Source: Bacillus sp. V3B
GTDB taxonomy: Bacteria; Bacillota; Bacilli; Bacillales; Cytobacillaceae
Assembly: GCF_024494465.1 (NCBI RefSeq)
Contig: NZ_JAETXM010000029.1
Location: 1 to 46,341, forward strand
Length of the DNA stretch: 46,341 bases
Direction of reading: 5' to 3'
The notes under the pieces were generated by a model that saw only the letters and a program-made list of their open reading frames with translations, did not search any database and had not been told where the DNA came from. Position numbers and translations under genes: made by a program. This document shows positions 25,269-33,319 of the stretch, piece by piece. Positions within the stretch are counted from its first letter, which is position 1. The number at the start of each line of letters is the position of its first letter.

Positions 25269-26861
25269 ATGAAAGAAGTTGACAAGAATCGCAGAAATTT
25301 TTTAAAAAACACAGGAAAAGGAGTCGGTGTTGCACTAGGTGTTACGATTGCTAATTCATTGCCAGTGAACTTTGCATCTGCTGCCGAATCTAACAAGCTA
25401 CAATATCCTTTTACATTAGGGATTGCTTCAGGCGACCCACTACCAGATGGGGTTGTTTTATGGACTAGACTTGCTCCAGACCCATTAAATGGAGGTGGCA
25501 TGGACCATCATCCATTCCCTGTCCAATGGGAAGTTTCTCTTGATTCTAAATTTCAAAATGTTGTAAAGAGAGGAACAGAACTTTCAAAACCTCAACTAGG
25601 GCATTCTGTCCATGTAGAAGTTGAGGGCTTGAATCCTTCCACATGGTATTACTACCGATTTAAGGCCGGTTCTGAAATGAGTCCAACAGGCAAAACGAAG
25701 ACAGCTCCTGCCTATAATAGTCAGGTTGACCATCTAAAATTTGCATTTGCTTCCTGCCAAAACTGGTCAGCCGGCTTTTACACAGCCTATCAACATATGG
25801 CCAAAGATGACCTGGATTTAGTGGTTCATTTAGGAGACTATATTTATGAAGGGAAACACGATTCAACGATTCGACCAATGAATCAAGTTTATCCTGAAAT
25901 CTATACCATTGATGACTATCGCAACCGTTACGCCTTATATAAATTAGACAGCGATTTACAGGCTGCCCATGCAAATTTTCCTTGGATCGTTACATTTGAT
26001 GACCATGAGGTAGATAACAACTGGGCAGGTGAGATTCCACAAGATCCTAAAAAACAATCTAAAAAAGATTTCTTAGCACGGAGATCTATCGCTTTTCAAG
26101 CCTATTATGAACATATGCCACTTCGACGTACCTCCTTGCCAAATGGTGGCAGCATACAATTATTCCGTCGTCTATCTTTTGGTAATTTAGTAGATTTTAA
26201 TGTATTGGACACTCGTCAGTTCAGAGATGATCAAGCAAATGGAGATGGCTGGAAGGTTCCAACTCCTGAGTCTGAGGATCCAACCCGTACCATGCTCGGG
26301 GAACAACAAGAGCATTGGTTATTAGATGGGCTGGATACGTCACAAGCTAAATGGAAAGTACTTGCCCAGCAAGTCTTTTTCGCTCGTCGTGATTATGATT
26401 TTGACCCTGAGGAAGAATATGTAAGTATGGATGCTTGGGATGGATACCCTGGGTCACGCCAACGTATACTCGACCATTTAGCAGAGAAAAATATTATGAA
26501 TACCGTTGTCCTCACTGGGGATGTTCATACAAACTGGGCAAATGAAGTGAAAGCAAATTTTGATGATGAAAACTCAGAAAATGTAGCGGTGGAGTTCGTT
26601 GGGACATCTATTTCTTCCAATGGAGACGGATCTGATGTCAATAACAATACGGCCCAAATCCTACAAGAAAATCCACATATTAAATTTTTTAATAACCATC
26701 GTGGCTATGTGCGTTGCAAGCTGACTCAACAAACGTGGCAAACGGATTATATGGTCATTCCATATGTATCAAGACCAGGTGCACCAATCAGTACACGCGC
26801 TTCTTTCGTTGTGGAAAATGGAAAATCAAGTTTAAAGCAATTAACAGCAAAACCTTTATAA
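25269..26861 (+). CDS. phoD: alkaline phosphatase D (PhoD), Tat-secreted phosphodiesterase
   Basis: 530 residues. A twin-arginine signal (NRRNFLKNTGKG, cleavage near FASAAES) directs folded export. Domains: N-terminal Ig-like PhoD_N (LQYPFTLGIASGDPLPDGVV), then the metallophosphatase domain. Metal-binding motifs are FASCQNW, VHLGDYIYEG, TFDDHEVDNNW and VLTGDVHTNW. B. subtilis PhoD is a Ca/Fe-dependent phosphodiesterase that degrades wall teichoic acid under phosphate starvation. AAGGAGGGC lies 6 nt before the ATG. It is convergent with glpQ. The tatA/tatC genes often beside phoD are absent here. Confidence 0.95.
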   Translation: MKEVDKNRRNFLKNTGKGVGVALGVTIANSLPVNFASAAESNKLQYPFTLGIASGDPLPDGVVLWTRLAPDPLNGGGMDHHPFPVQWEVSLDSKFQNVVKRGTELSKPQLGHSVHVEVEGLNPSTWYYYRFKAGSEMSPTGKTKTAPAYNSQVDHLKFAFASCQNWSAGFYTAYQHMAKDDLDLVVHLGDYIYEGKHDSTIRPMNQVYPEIYTIDDYRNRYALYKLDSDLQAAHANFPWIVTFDDHEVDNNWAGEIPQDPKKQSKKDFLARRSIAFQAYYEHMPLRRTSLPNGGSIQLFRRLSFGNLVDFNVLDTRQFRDDQANGDGWKVPTPESEDPTRTMLGEQQEHWLLDGLDTSQAKWKVLAQQVFFARRDYDFDPEEEYVSMDAWDGYPGSRQRILDHLAEKNIMNTVVLTGDVHTNWANEVKANFDDENSENVAVEFVGTSISSNGDGSDVNNNTAQILQENPHIKFFNNHRGYVRCKLTQQTWQTDYMVIPYVSRPGAPISTRASFVVENGKSSLKQLTAKPL

Positions 26862-26915
26862 TGATAGAAAGTTAGCTAATAACAAAATACTCACCGAGTA
26901 AAATAAAATGAAGAA

Positions 26916-26959
26916 AAAAGAAGATGAATACCTACTAACGTAGTGTTCATCTTCTTTTA
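26916..26959 (+). terminator. rho-independent terminator of phoD
   Basis: AAAAGAAGATGAA pairs with TTCATCTTCTTTT; ends in a T run. Confidence 0.85.
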
Positions 26960-26971
26960 ATCAAACGTTTG

Positions 26972-27260
26972 AATCAAATTCGCCCCGCCGAATTTGCGCC
27001 CGGATTTTTATCACGCTTCAGAAAGCCACATCCTGTGGCTTTCGCCTGACTAGGACGTCCTGTCCGTCGTCGAGCTCACTCGATCAATTACCTTTAAAAA
27101 ATCGAAAGGCTCGCCGGAGGCTTAACTTCATTCAGTCGGGGTTTGAACCCCCCACTGAATCAGAGAGCTTTTTGCATTCATCCCCCACTTACAGAAGTGG
27201 AGGACTTCTGTACCTGTCGCAAGCTTTCGGTACAAAAAGCATTTGCTGAATGAAGTTAAA
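26972..27260. repeat. structured repeat, copy A (289 bp)
   Basis: Shares both ends and the core with copy B (41713-41938). It starts AATCAAATTCGCCCC and ends CTGAATGAAGTTAAA. A 14-bp perfect outer stem (27122-27135 with 27246-27259) encloses GCTTTTTG/CAAAAAGC, GGGGTTTGAACCCC and CCACTTACAGAAGTGG hairpins. On the minus strand it contains a degenerate left end (GATGAATGC side) and right end (GTGGGGGGTTCAA) of the IS200/IS605-type element. It has no ORF. Copy A holds about 60 bp that copy B lacks, including an AAAGCCAC/GTGGCTTT hairpin. Confidence 0.8.
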
Positions 27261-27333
27261 TCTATATCTTCCACTTCTTGATTCTTTTTTCCAAGTTTGA
27301 ATAGCCCGTTCTGTTACACATTGAGTTAACGTT

Positions 27334-27359
27334 TTTATCTGGATCGTACGCTTAGCACC
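27334..27359. repeat. degenerate dispersed dyad repeat, copy 8
   Basis: TATCTGGAT followed by CGTACGCTTAGCACC; the dyad is mostly lost. Confidence 0.5.
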
Positions 27360-27390
27360 CTAGCTTCTACCTTATCCGAAAATAAAAACA

Positions 27391-27427
27391 AAAAAGACGA
27401 AAAGCCTAAATGGCACGTCGTCTTTTA
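27391..27427 (-). terminator. rho-independent terminator of glpQ
   Basis: AAAAGACGA pairs with TCGTCTTTT; T run on the minus strand. It starts 15 bp beyond the glpQ stop. Confidence 0.8.
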
Positions 27428-27441
27428 TTCATGCACTTTGA

Positions 27442-28296
27442 TTATTTCCCTTTCTTCACTTCATGTAGAAGATCTGGAAAGTTGGTAAACATCCCGGTTA
27501 CACCCCAGTCAATTAGCTGTTCCATTCTTTCTTTGTCATTGACCGTATATGGATGGATCTCAAGCCCGTTATTAACAACCTTTTGTACATATTCTTCGTT
27601 TAAATAGGTATGGTTAGGTCCAACTGCCATAGCATATTCTTTAATCTCAGCGATTTCAGCATCCGTAATCGCAGCATACGATCTATAAGAAGTTAATTGA
27701 ACAAGCTGAACAGACGGATCGAGTTCATTCATGATTTTCAAACTTTCAGGACTAAATGATTGAACAAGGAGTGTCTTTTTATTGATATCATACTCGTTTA
27801 CGAGACGTAAAAGTTCTTCTTCCATCCCTGGATAAATGTCAGGAGACTTTGTTTCGATATAATATTTCGCATTCTTACCAAACTTTTGGAAGACTTCTTC
27901 AAGTGTTGGTACTGTTAATCCTTCATAATCCGGATTCGCATATTGCGGGTATGTTTCGTTAAACCAACTTCCTGCATCAAGCTGTTTGATTTGATCGAGC
28001 GTGTAATCTCTAACAAGGCCTGTCCCGTTTGTCGTGCGATCCACTTTCTCATCGTGCATGGCAATTAGCTGACCGTCTTTTGTCATTTGCAAATCTACTT
28101 CAATATAATCGCCATGCATTTTTTCCCCCATGTCATAGGATACAAGTGTGTGTTCTGGGGCATAACCAGAAGCACCACGGTGTGAAACATTGACGATATC
28201 TTTGTGTTTTTCCTTAGCCATAGCAGCACCTCCACCTGTCGTAACCCCAACGACCATAACAATAGTACTTAGTGCTGTTAACCACTTCCCTCTCAT
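27442..28296 (-). CDS. glpQ: secreted glycerophosphodiester phosphodiesterase
   Basis: 284 residues from ATG 28296 (GGGAG 8 nt upstream). The signal peptide is MRGKWLTALSTIVMVVGVTT with cleavage after AAMA. The GDPD barrel motifs are intact: SHRGASGYAPEHT (catalytic His and Arg), EVDLQMTKDGQLIAMHD (metal Glu/Asp and the second catalytic His) and YIETKSPD. It releases glycerol-3-phosphate from glycerophosphodiesters. In B. subtilis GlpQ also trims wall teichoic acid from its end, working with PhoD, so the convergent pair makes functional sense. No clear Pho box was found by eye. Confidence 0.93.
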   Translation of the reverse strand: MRGKWLTALSTIVMVVGVTTGGGAAMAKEKHKDIVNVSHRGASGYAPEHTLVSYDMGEKMHGDYIEVDLQMTKDGQLIAMHDEKVDRTTNGTGLVRDYTLDQIKQLDAGSWFNETYPQYANPDYEGLTVPTLEEVFQKFGKNAKYYIETKSPDIYPGMEEELLRLVNEYDINKKTLLVQSFSPESLKIMNELDPSVQLVQLTSYRSYAAITDAEIAEIKEYAMAVGPNHTYLNEEYVQKVVNNGLEIHPYTVNDKERMEQLIDWGVTGMFTNFPDLLHEVKKGK

Positions 28297-28426
28297 TTGT
28301 ACATCTCCCATCACTCTATTAATAGACTGCTCTTCAAAAATATCAATAGATTATTAATTCCCTTCTACTAGGAAGGTGAAAATTAGTTAAGAAATGATTT
28401 CAAATGTAAAAAAAGGTTATTTTACA

Positions 28427-28462
28427 CCTAGTCTCTCCGAAATATGGGGTTTTATCTAAAAT
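28427..28462. repeat. 38-bp repeat, left copy flanking the tnpB element
   Basis: CCTAGTCTCTCCGAAATATG... is ~85% identical to 29987-30024 (CCTAGTATCTCCGAATTATG...) on the other side of the element. Removing the element leaves the two copies in tandem. Confidence 0.75.
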
Positions 28463-28656
28463 AGGCGAGAATACCCCTTCCTCAAGGAATGTGAAGGGAG
28501 TTAGTCCAATGAGTAGGGAAGGGATGAATCGCCTTCGGACAAGGGATGGCTTTCTTGCCATCTCGATTGTCCGACTGTTCGAGAGCCTATCTATTACTTA
28601 ACATAAAAAACATCATACGAGTTCCAAATCGCCCTTTTTTTAATTCATTTTAAAGA

Positions 28657-28695
28657 GAACAAATGTTTGTATTTTGTTCATAAAAATGGTAAAAT
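28657..28695 (+). promoter_or_regulatory. promoter of tnpB with dyad operator
   Basis: TTGTAT (28667-28672), 17-nt spacer, TAAAAT (28690-28695) with an extended TGG before it. GAACAAATGTTTGT overlaps the -35 and resembles both the dyad in the short element and, loosely, a LexA box (one mismatch to GAAC-N4-GTTC). Confidence 0.55.
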
Positions 28696-28723
28696 GGAAG
28701 AAGGAAAAGGGAGGTGTCAACGT

Positions 28724-29902
28724 ATGTTGGTGAACAAATCCTATAAGTTTCGTATCTACCCTAACCAAAAACAAGCAGGGCTCATGAATAAGACCATTGG
28801 TTGTTCTCGTTTTGTATTTAACTTCTTTCTTGGCAAACAAAAGGAAAAAGACGCTTATTGGTCGATCGTAGAAGAAATGAAACAGAATGGTCAGCTTCCC
28901 ATGAATCATTGGAAAGGCAAAGGCTTAAATAAATATGAAACCGTTAAATCACTTCCTGAACTGAAGCAGCATTATCCCTTTTTAAAAGAAGTAGATAGTA
29001 TTGCTCTGCAAAAGTCTGTTGAAAATCTAAGTGACGCCTATGAGCGATATGACAAAAAGCAAAACAAACAGCCCCGTTTTAAGTCTAAAAAGAATCAGGT
29101 TCAATCTTACACAACCAAGCATACGAATGGAAATATTGCGGTAGTCGATCATTATATAAAACTACCAAAATTAGGACTTGTTCGTTTTGCCAAAAGTCGT
29201 GAAGTGGAAGGACGAATTTTGAGTGCTACCATCAGACGTAATCCTTCTGGAAAATATTTTGTTTCTTTAGGAACGGAGACAGAAGTCGCAGAATTACCTA
29301 AAACCAATTCAGCTGTCGGCATTGATGTAGGTGTCAAAGACTTTGCGATTCTTTCAGATGGAACATCCCCTTATAAAAACCCAAAATTTTTCCGCACCTT
29401 AGAAGAAAAGTTAGCCAAAGCCGGGCGAATCATGAATAGACGAACCGTAGGCGGTGCGAACTGGTATAAAGCCAAACGTAAAGTGGCCCGTATTCATGAA
29501 AAGATTGCTAATACACGTAAAGATTACTTAGACAACATCTCCAGCGAAATTGTCAAAAACCACGACATCATCGGAATGGAAGATTTGTCGGTATCGAATA
29601 TGCTTAAAAGTCACCATCTTGCTAAAGCCATTAGTGAAGTATCATGGTCACAATTCAAAACCATGATTGAATACAAGGCAAAATGGTATGGAAAACAAGT
29701 CGTTACAGTAGCGAAAAACTTTCCTTCCAGTCAGCTTTGTTCTTTATGTGGTTACAAAAATAAGGCCGTTAAAGATCTTGGATTACGTGAGTGGGATTGC
29801 CCAGAATGTCATACCCATCATGACCGAGATATTAACGCAAGTTTAAATCTTAAAAATGAAGCCTTAAGACTTCTAACCGTTGGAATGACGGGGATCGCCT
29901 AA
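28724..29902 (+). CDS. tnpB: TnpB RNA-guided nuclease of an IS200/IS605 element
   Basis: 392 residues from ATG 28724 (GGGAGGTG upstream). N-terminal helix-turn-helix-like region ([17 protein letters not shown]), then the split RuvC domain. The three acidic residues are present: Asp in [11 protein letters not shown] (~201), Glu in [12 protein letters not shown] (~286) and Asp in [12 protein letters not shown] (~368-370). The zinc finger is CSLCGYK...CPECH. All catalytic motifs are intact, so it is likely an active nuclease. TnpB proteins cut DNA matching a guide copied from the element's right flank, which helps the transposon persist. The CDS end overlaps the presumed omega RNA scaffold. Confidence 0.93.
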   Translation: MLVNKSYKFRIYPNQKQAGLMNKTIGCSRFVFNFFLGKQKEKDAYWSIVEEMKQNGQLPMNHWKGKGLNKYETVKSLPELKQHYPFLKEVDSIALQKSVENLSDAYERYDKKQNKQPRFKSKKNQVQSYTTKHTNGNIAVVDHYIKLPKLGLVRFAKSREVEGRILSATIRRNPSGKYFVSLGTETEVAELPKTNSAVGIDVGVKDFAILSDGTSPYKNPKFFRTLEEKLAKAGRIMNRRTVGGANWYKAKRKVARIHEKIANTRKDYLDNISSEIVKNHDIIGMEDLSVSNMLKSHHLAKAISEVSWSQFKTMIEYKAKWYGKQVVTVAKNFPSSQLCSLCGYKNKAVKDLGLREWDCPECHTHHDRDINASLNLKNEALRLLTVGMTGIA

Positions 29903-30005
29903 TCAATAACTGATCGATAGATCGGTGTTCTTAGGAATCCCCCACTTCAAATTTTCATTAGAAAATTAAGTGGTGGGTAGTTCAAACCTAGTATCTCCGA
30001 ATTAT
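29850..30005 (+). ncRNA. presumed omega RNA of the tnpB element
   Basis: The last ~40 nt of tnpB, the GATCGATAGATC hairpin and the right-end stem are conserved in the short element (for example AACCGT(T/C)GG, GACGGGG, GGTGTTC, AGGAATC), which argues for selection on RNA rather than protein. The guide would start after GTAGTTCAA at 29986: ACCTAGTATCTCCGAATTAT. The 5' limit is uncertain. Confidence 0.65.
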
Positions 30006-30024
30006 GGAGTTTTATTTTATAGGG
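29987..30024. repeat. 38-bp repeat, right copy flanking the tnpB element
   Basis: Right-hand partner of 28427-28462. It coincides with the predicted TnpB guide. Confidence 0.75.
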
Positions 30025-30145
30025 GATTTTTTACAAGGAAGCATATCCCATTTGTTCTCTTTCAATTTCATCGCGATACGATAGTAAAACACGCAGAAAC
30101 CTTGGCACAAAATGAAGGAATGAATCTCACTACGATTAATTACCA

Positions 30146-30169
30146 CTTTTTGGATGGTACCTGACACTT
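30146..30169. repeat. degenerate dispersed dyad repeat, copy 9
   Basis: TTTTTGGAT then GGTACCTGACACT. Confidence 0.65.
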
Positions 30170-30179
30170 TTATTTTTGC

Positions 30180-30217
30180 AAAAAAGAGCCTCCACACCTA
30201 GACGTGGAGGCTCTTTT
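30180..30217. terminator. bidirectional terminator of the RND operon
   Basis: AAAAGAGCCTCCAC pairs perfectly with GTGGAGGCTCTTTT around an 8-nt loop. It follows the minus-strand RND operon. Confidence 0.88.
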
Positions 30218-30230
30218 CAGATTTATGGAA

Positions 30231-30253
30231 CTATCTGGATGGTGCCTGGCACC
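30231..30253. repeat. dispersed dyad repeat, copy 10, abutting a stop codon
   Basis: TATCTGGAT then perfect GGTGCCTGGCACC, ending exactly next to the TAA (30254-30256, minus strand) of the RND pump gene. Confidence 0.9.
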
Positions 30254-33200
30254 TTATCGTGCAAACCAACTTTTCACTTTGTTGGTCAACCCGTCGAAAT
30301 AGGTATAGATAACTGGCACAAATAGTAGGGTTAAGAACATCGAGAAGGTTAAACCAAAGATGATGACGATCGCCATCGGTTGCTGGGCCTCTGCTCCTTC
30401 TCCGAGCGCTAACCCTAAAGGAATCATCCCGAGTGTCGTTGTCATCGTTGTCATCAAAATAGGCTGCAAACGCGATGGCCCTGCTTGTAAGATCGCTTCA
30501 TTACGATCCATCCCCTGGCCTCGTAAAATATTAATATAGTCAACCAACACAATCGCATTATTAACAACAATCCCCGCTAGCATAATAACCCCAATAAAAG
30601 CTGGAACACTAAACGGAAGTCCTGTCACAAATAATCCGACTATCACCCCAATAATCGCAGTTGGCATCGAAAACATAATAACAAACGGATACAAGAACGA
30701 TTCAAACTGAATCGCCATCACCGTATAAACTAAGAAAATTGAGAAAATCAAAGCCATTCCTAAATCCATAAACGACTCCATCATATCCTCTGATTGTCCA
30801 CCCATTGAATACGAGTATCCTTCCGGAAAATTCATCTTAGCTAAGCTTGCTTCTATTGCTTGACTGACCGATAGAATATCGGCACCCTCCACATCACTTG
30901 TTACATTCATTTGACGCTGCTGATTCTCACGACTAATCACAGATGGTCCCTGTACTTGGACCAAATCCGCTACAGCTGATAACGGAATCGATGTACCTGT
31001 TGGTGTCGAAAGTAGCATCGTTTCTAAATCACTGATCGTCGAGCGCTGATCCTCTGGGAAGGTCACTTTAATATCAACTTCAGCCCCACCTTCCTGGTAA
31101 CGAGTCGCAATTTGACCATTAAACCCCAGCTGAACTTCCGACATAATCTGTTGGTAGGTTAAGCCATATTGTGAAGCCATTTCTCGGTCTACAATAACTT
31201 GAATCTCTGGACGAGTTTCCGTCGCAGAGGTAGCCGGATTTTGCACCCCATCTACTTCTGAAATAAGCCACACCACTTGCTGGGACAGTTCTTCTAACAC
31301 TTCCTGGTCTTCTCCATTAATCTGGATTTGAATTGGTGAGCCCGTCCCTAAGTCCATCGACTGTTCAGACACCACAATTTCAGCTCCAGCAATATCTACG
31401 ACCGACTCACTGATTTCTTTGGCCAGTTCAGAAGTTGCTTGATTACGATCAGCTGCTGGAATAAGCTGAATCGTAAAACTCGCCGTATTCCCTCCAGCAC
31501 TCGGGTCAAAACCACCGCTACCTACAGAAACATAGTTCGTTGCCATTCTATCTTTATAGGGTTCTAACCTTTCTTCAATCTCCATAACAACACGTTCCGT
31601 CTCCTGTAAAGAAGACCCACTCGGCGTTTCCACCGATATCGAAAGCTGACCTTGATCGGAAGAAGGAATGAAAGTAGCTCCAATTTGAGTCGCTAGCCCA
31701 AGACTCACCAACAACGTCACAAACACAACTCCTACCGTTGTCTTACGATGTCCGAGACAATAGCGTAGCAATTTTTTATAAAGAGATTCAAAAGCCGCTA
31801 AAAAGCGATCAAAAAAGGATGGCTTTTTCTCTTGAAAGTCCTTTTCTTTCGTTAACAACTTCGATGTTAACATTGGTACTAAGGTCATCGACACAACCAA
31901 TGACGCAATTAAGGAAAAAGAAACCGATAAAGCGAGCGGTGTAAATAAATCAGATGCCAGTCCTTCTACAAACACAATCGGTAGAAAAACAACAAGCGTT
32001 GTTGCTGTAGAGGCAATAACCGCACCGGACAATTCTTTTGTTCCTTGAATCGATGCCTCTTTAATCGAGTAGCCACGTTTCCGATACTTCACGATGTTTT
32101 CTAAGATGATAATCGAGGTATCCACCATCATCCCGACTCCAAGAGCCAGTCCACCTAAGGAAAGGATGTTCAACGTTTCTCCTGAAAAGTACATCATCGT
32201 ATAAGTAGAAATAAGCGATATTGGAATGGATAAACCAATAACAATCGAAGATCGTGTACTTCTTAAAAATAAAAAGATGACAAAAATCGAAAGCACAGCT
32301 GCTAAAATCATATTATTCGTAACAGAGCTAATCGAGCTTTTGATAAACGTAGAAGTATCAATAACAGTTGTAAGCTCCACTCCTTCTGGCAGCTTTTCCT
32401 GTAATTCTACCATTGCTTCTTGAACTCCTTCTGCCACTTCCACCGTATTTCCGTCGGATTGCTTCATCACAGACATCACAAGGGCAGGTTGATTATTCAC
32501 AATGGATAAGGAACCGACTTCTTTGAAGGTATCCTTCACTTTAGCGATATCCTTTATTCGAACTTCTGCACCTGTTTGCAGTTTAATGGACATATTTTTA
32601 ATATCTTCAACAGATTCAAAGTCTCCATTAATCCGAACTTGAAGCTCTTTCGACCCTTTTGTAATCGTACCGGCCGAACCGGAATTGTTTTCGGCATTTA
32701 AGGATTGAATGACTTGCGTTGTGGTTAACCCATATTGGGTTAGAAGCGCCTGATTGAGCTCCACTTGAATTTCACGTGTTTTCCCACCATCAATTGATAT
32801 GGATGCCACACCTTTTGTTCTTTCTAAATAAGGAGCAACGGTATCTTCTGCTAATTTCTGAAGAAGCACTGGATCCTTATCCCCGGCTAAGCTGATCCAC
32901 ATAACAGGTGTTTGCTGTGGGTCAAAACGAAGGACAGATGGATCATTAGCTCCTTCTGGTAAAAACCCTTTGATTTGATCGACCCGTTCCCGCACTTCGA
33001 TTAAGGCGTTATCCAAGTCAGTCCCTGTTTGAAACATGAGGACTACCAAGGATGCATTTGCCATCGACTGAGATTGAATCGAATCAATTCCTTGTATCGA
33101 GGAAAGGGACCCTTCTAACGGCTCACTGACGAGTTTTTCTACTTCCTGTGGAGCGGCACCATCATAGGAGGTAGACACGACCGCAATCGGTAGGTCTATT

Positions 33201-33316
33201 TTTGGAAAAAGATCAATCGCTAAGTTAGAGAGAGACACAAAGCCTAGAGCTAAGATTCCAAGGAAGAGCATGATCACTCCAACAGGACGTTTGACGGCTG
33301 TTTCAATGATTTTCAC
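30254..33316 (-). CDS. RND family (AcrB/SwrC-type) efflux pump
   Basis: 1020 residues, the full length of the hydrophobe/amphiphile efflux family. TM1 (VGVIMLFLGILALGFVSL), a large porter loop, the TM2-6 block with GGLALGVGMMVDTSIIILENI (the proton-relay Asp region of TM4), a second porter loop and the TM8-12 block (GVIMLAGIVVNNAIVLVDYINILR). The internal duplication is clear. In Gram-positives such pumps (B. subtilis SwrC) expel surfactants and lipophilic drugs using proton motive force. The gene starts 3 nt after the adaptor gene and is surely co-transcribed. The substrate is unknown. Confidence 0.93.
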   Translation of the reverse strand: MKIIETAVKRPVGVIMLFLGILALGFVSLSNLAIDLFPKIDLPIAVVSTSYDGAAPQEVEKLVSEPLEGSLSSIQGIDSIQSQSMANASLVVLMFQTGTDLDNALIEVRERVDQIKGFLPEGANDPSVLRFDPQQTPVMWISLAGDKDPVLLQKLAEDTVAPYLERTKGVASISIDGGKTREIQVELNQALLTQYGLTTTQVIQSLNAENNSGSAGTITKGSKELQVRINGDFESVEDIKNMSIKLQTGAEVRIKDIAKVKDTFKEVGSLSIVNNQPALVMSVMKQSDGNTVEVAEGVQEAMVELQEKLPEGVELTTVIDTSTFIKSSISSVTNNMILAAVLSIFVIFLFLRSTRSSIVIGLSIPISLISTYTMMYFSGETLNILSLGGLALGVGMMVDTSIIILENIVKYRKRGYSIKEASIQGTKELSGAVIASTATTLVVFLPIVFVEGLASDLFTPLALSVSFSLIASLVVSMTLVPMLTSKLLTKEKDFQEKKPSFFDRFLAAFESLYKKLLRYCLGHRKTTVGVVFVTLLVSLGLATQIGATFIPSSDQGQLSISVETPSGSSLQETERVVMEIEERLEPYKDRMATNYVSVGSGGFDPSAGGNTASFTIQLIPAADRNQATSELAKEISESVVDIAGAEIVVSEQSMDLGTGSPIQIQINGEDQEVLEELSQQVVWLISEVDGVQNPATSATETRPEIQVIVDREMASQYGLTYQQIMSEVQLGFNGQIATRYQEGGAEVDIKVTFPEDQRSTISDLETMLLSTPTGTSIPLSAVADLVQVQGPSVISRENQQRQMNVTSDVEGADILSVSQAIEASLAKMNFPEGYSYSMGGQSEDMMESFMDLGMALIFSIFLVYTVMAIQFESFLYPFVIMFSMPTAIIGVIVGLFVTGLPFSVPAFIGVIMLAGIVVNNAIVLVDYINILRGQGMDRNEAILQAGPSRLQPILMTTMTTTLGMIPLGLALGEGAEAQQPMAIVIIFGLTFSMFLTLLFVPVIYTYFDGLTNKVKSWFAR

Positions 33317-33319
33317 GTT

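Larger units (their letters stand above)
28463..29985 (+). mobile_element. IS200/IS605-type element with tnpB only
   Basis: About 1523 bp. The left end AGGCGAGAATACCCC ... GATGAATCGCC and right end GGAATCCCCCACTTC ... GTGGGTAGTTCAA both match the short element at 15879-16260, which defines the boundaries. It carries tnpB and no tnpA, so movement would need a transposase from elsewhere. No target duplication is expected for this family. Confidence 0.85.

Noticed and set aside
26972-27260. CRISPR array or tRNA-like structure
   Set aside because: Only two distant copies exist and there are no regularly spaced short repeats; the GGTTTGAACC loop resembles a T-arm but no tRNA cloverleaf forms.
28315-28462. 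Pho box upstream of glpQ
   Set aside because: TTTACA and TTAACT are present on the minus strand but not with the 11-bp periodicity needed.
29970-30164. 64-codon ORF after tnpB
   Set aside because: Begins inside the element's right end and finishes inside a dyad repeat; no ribosome site or recognisable domain.
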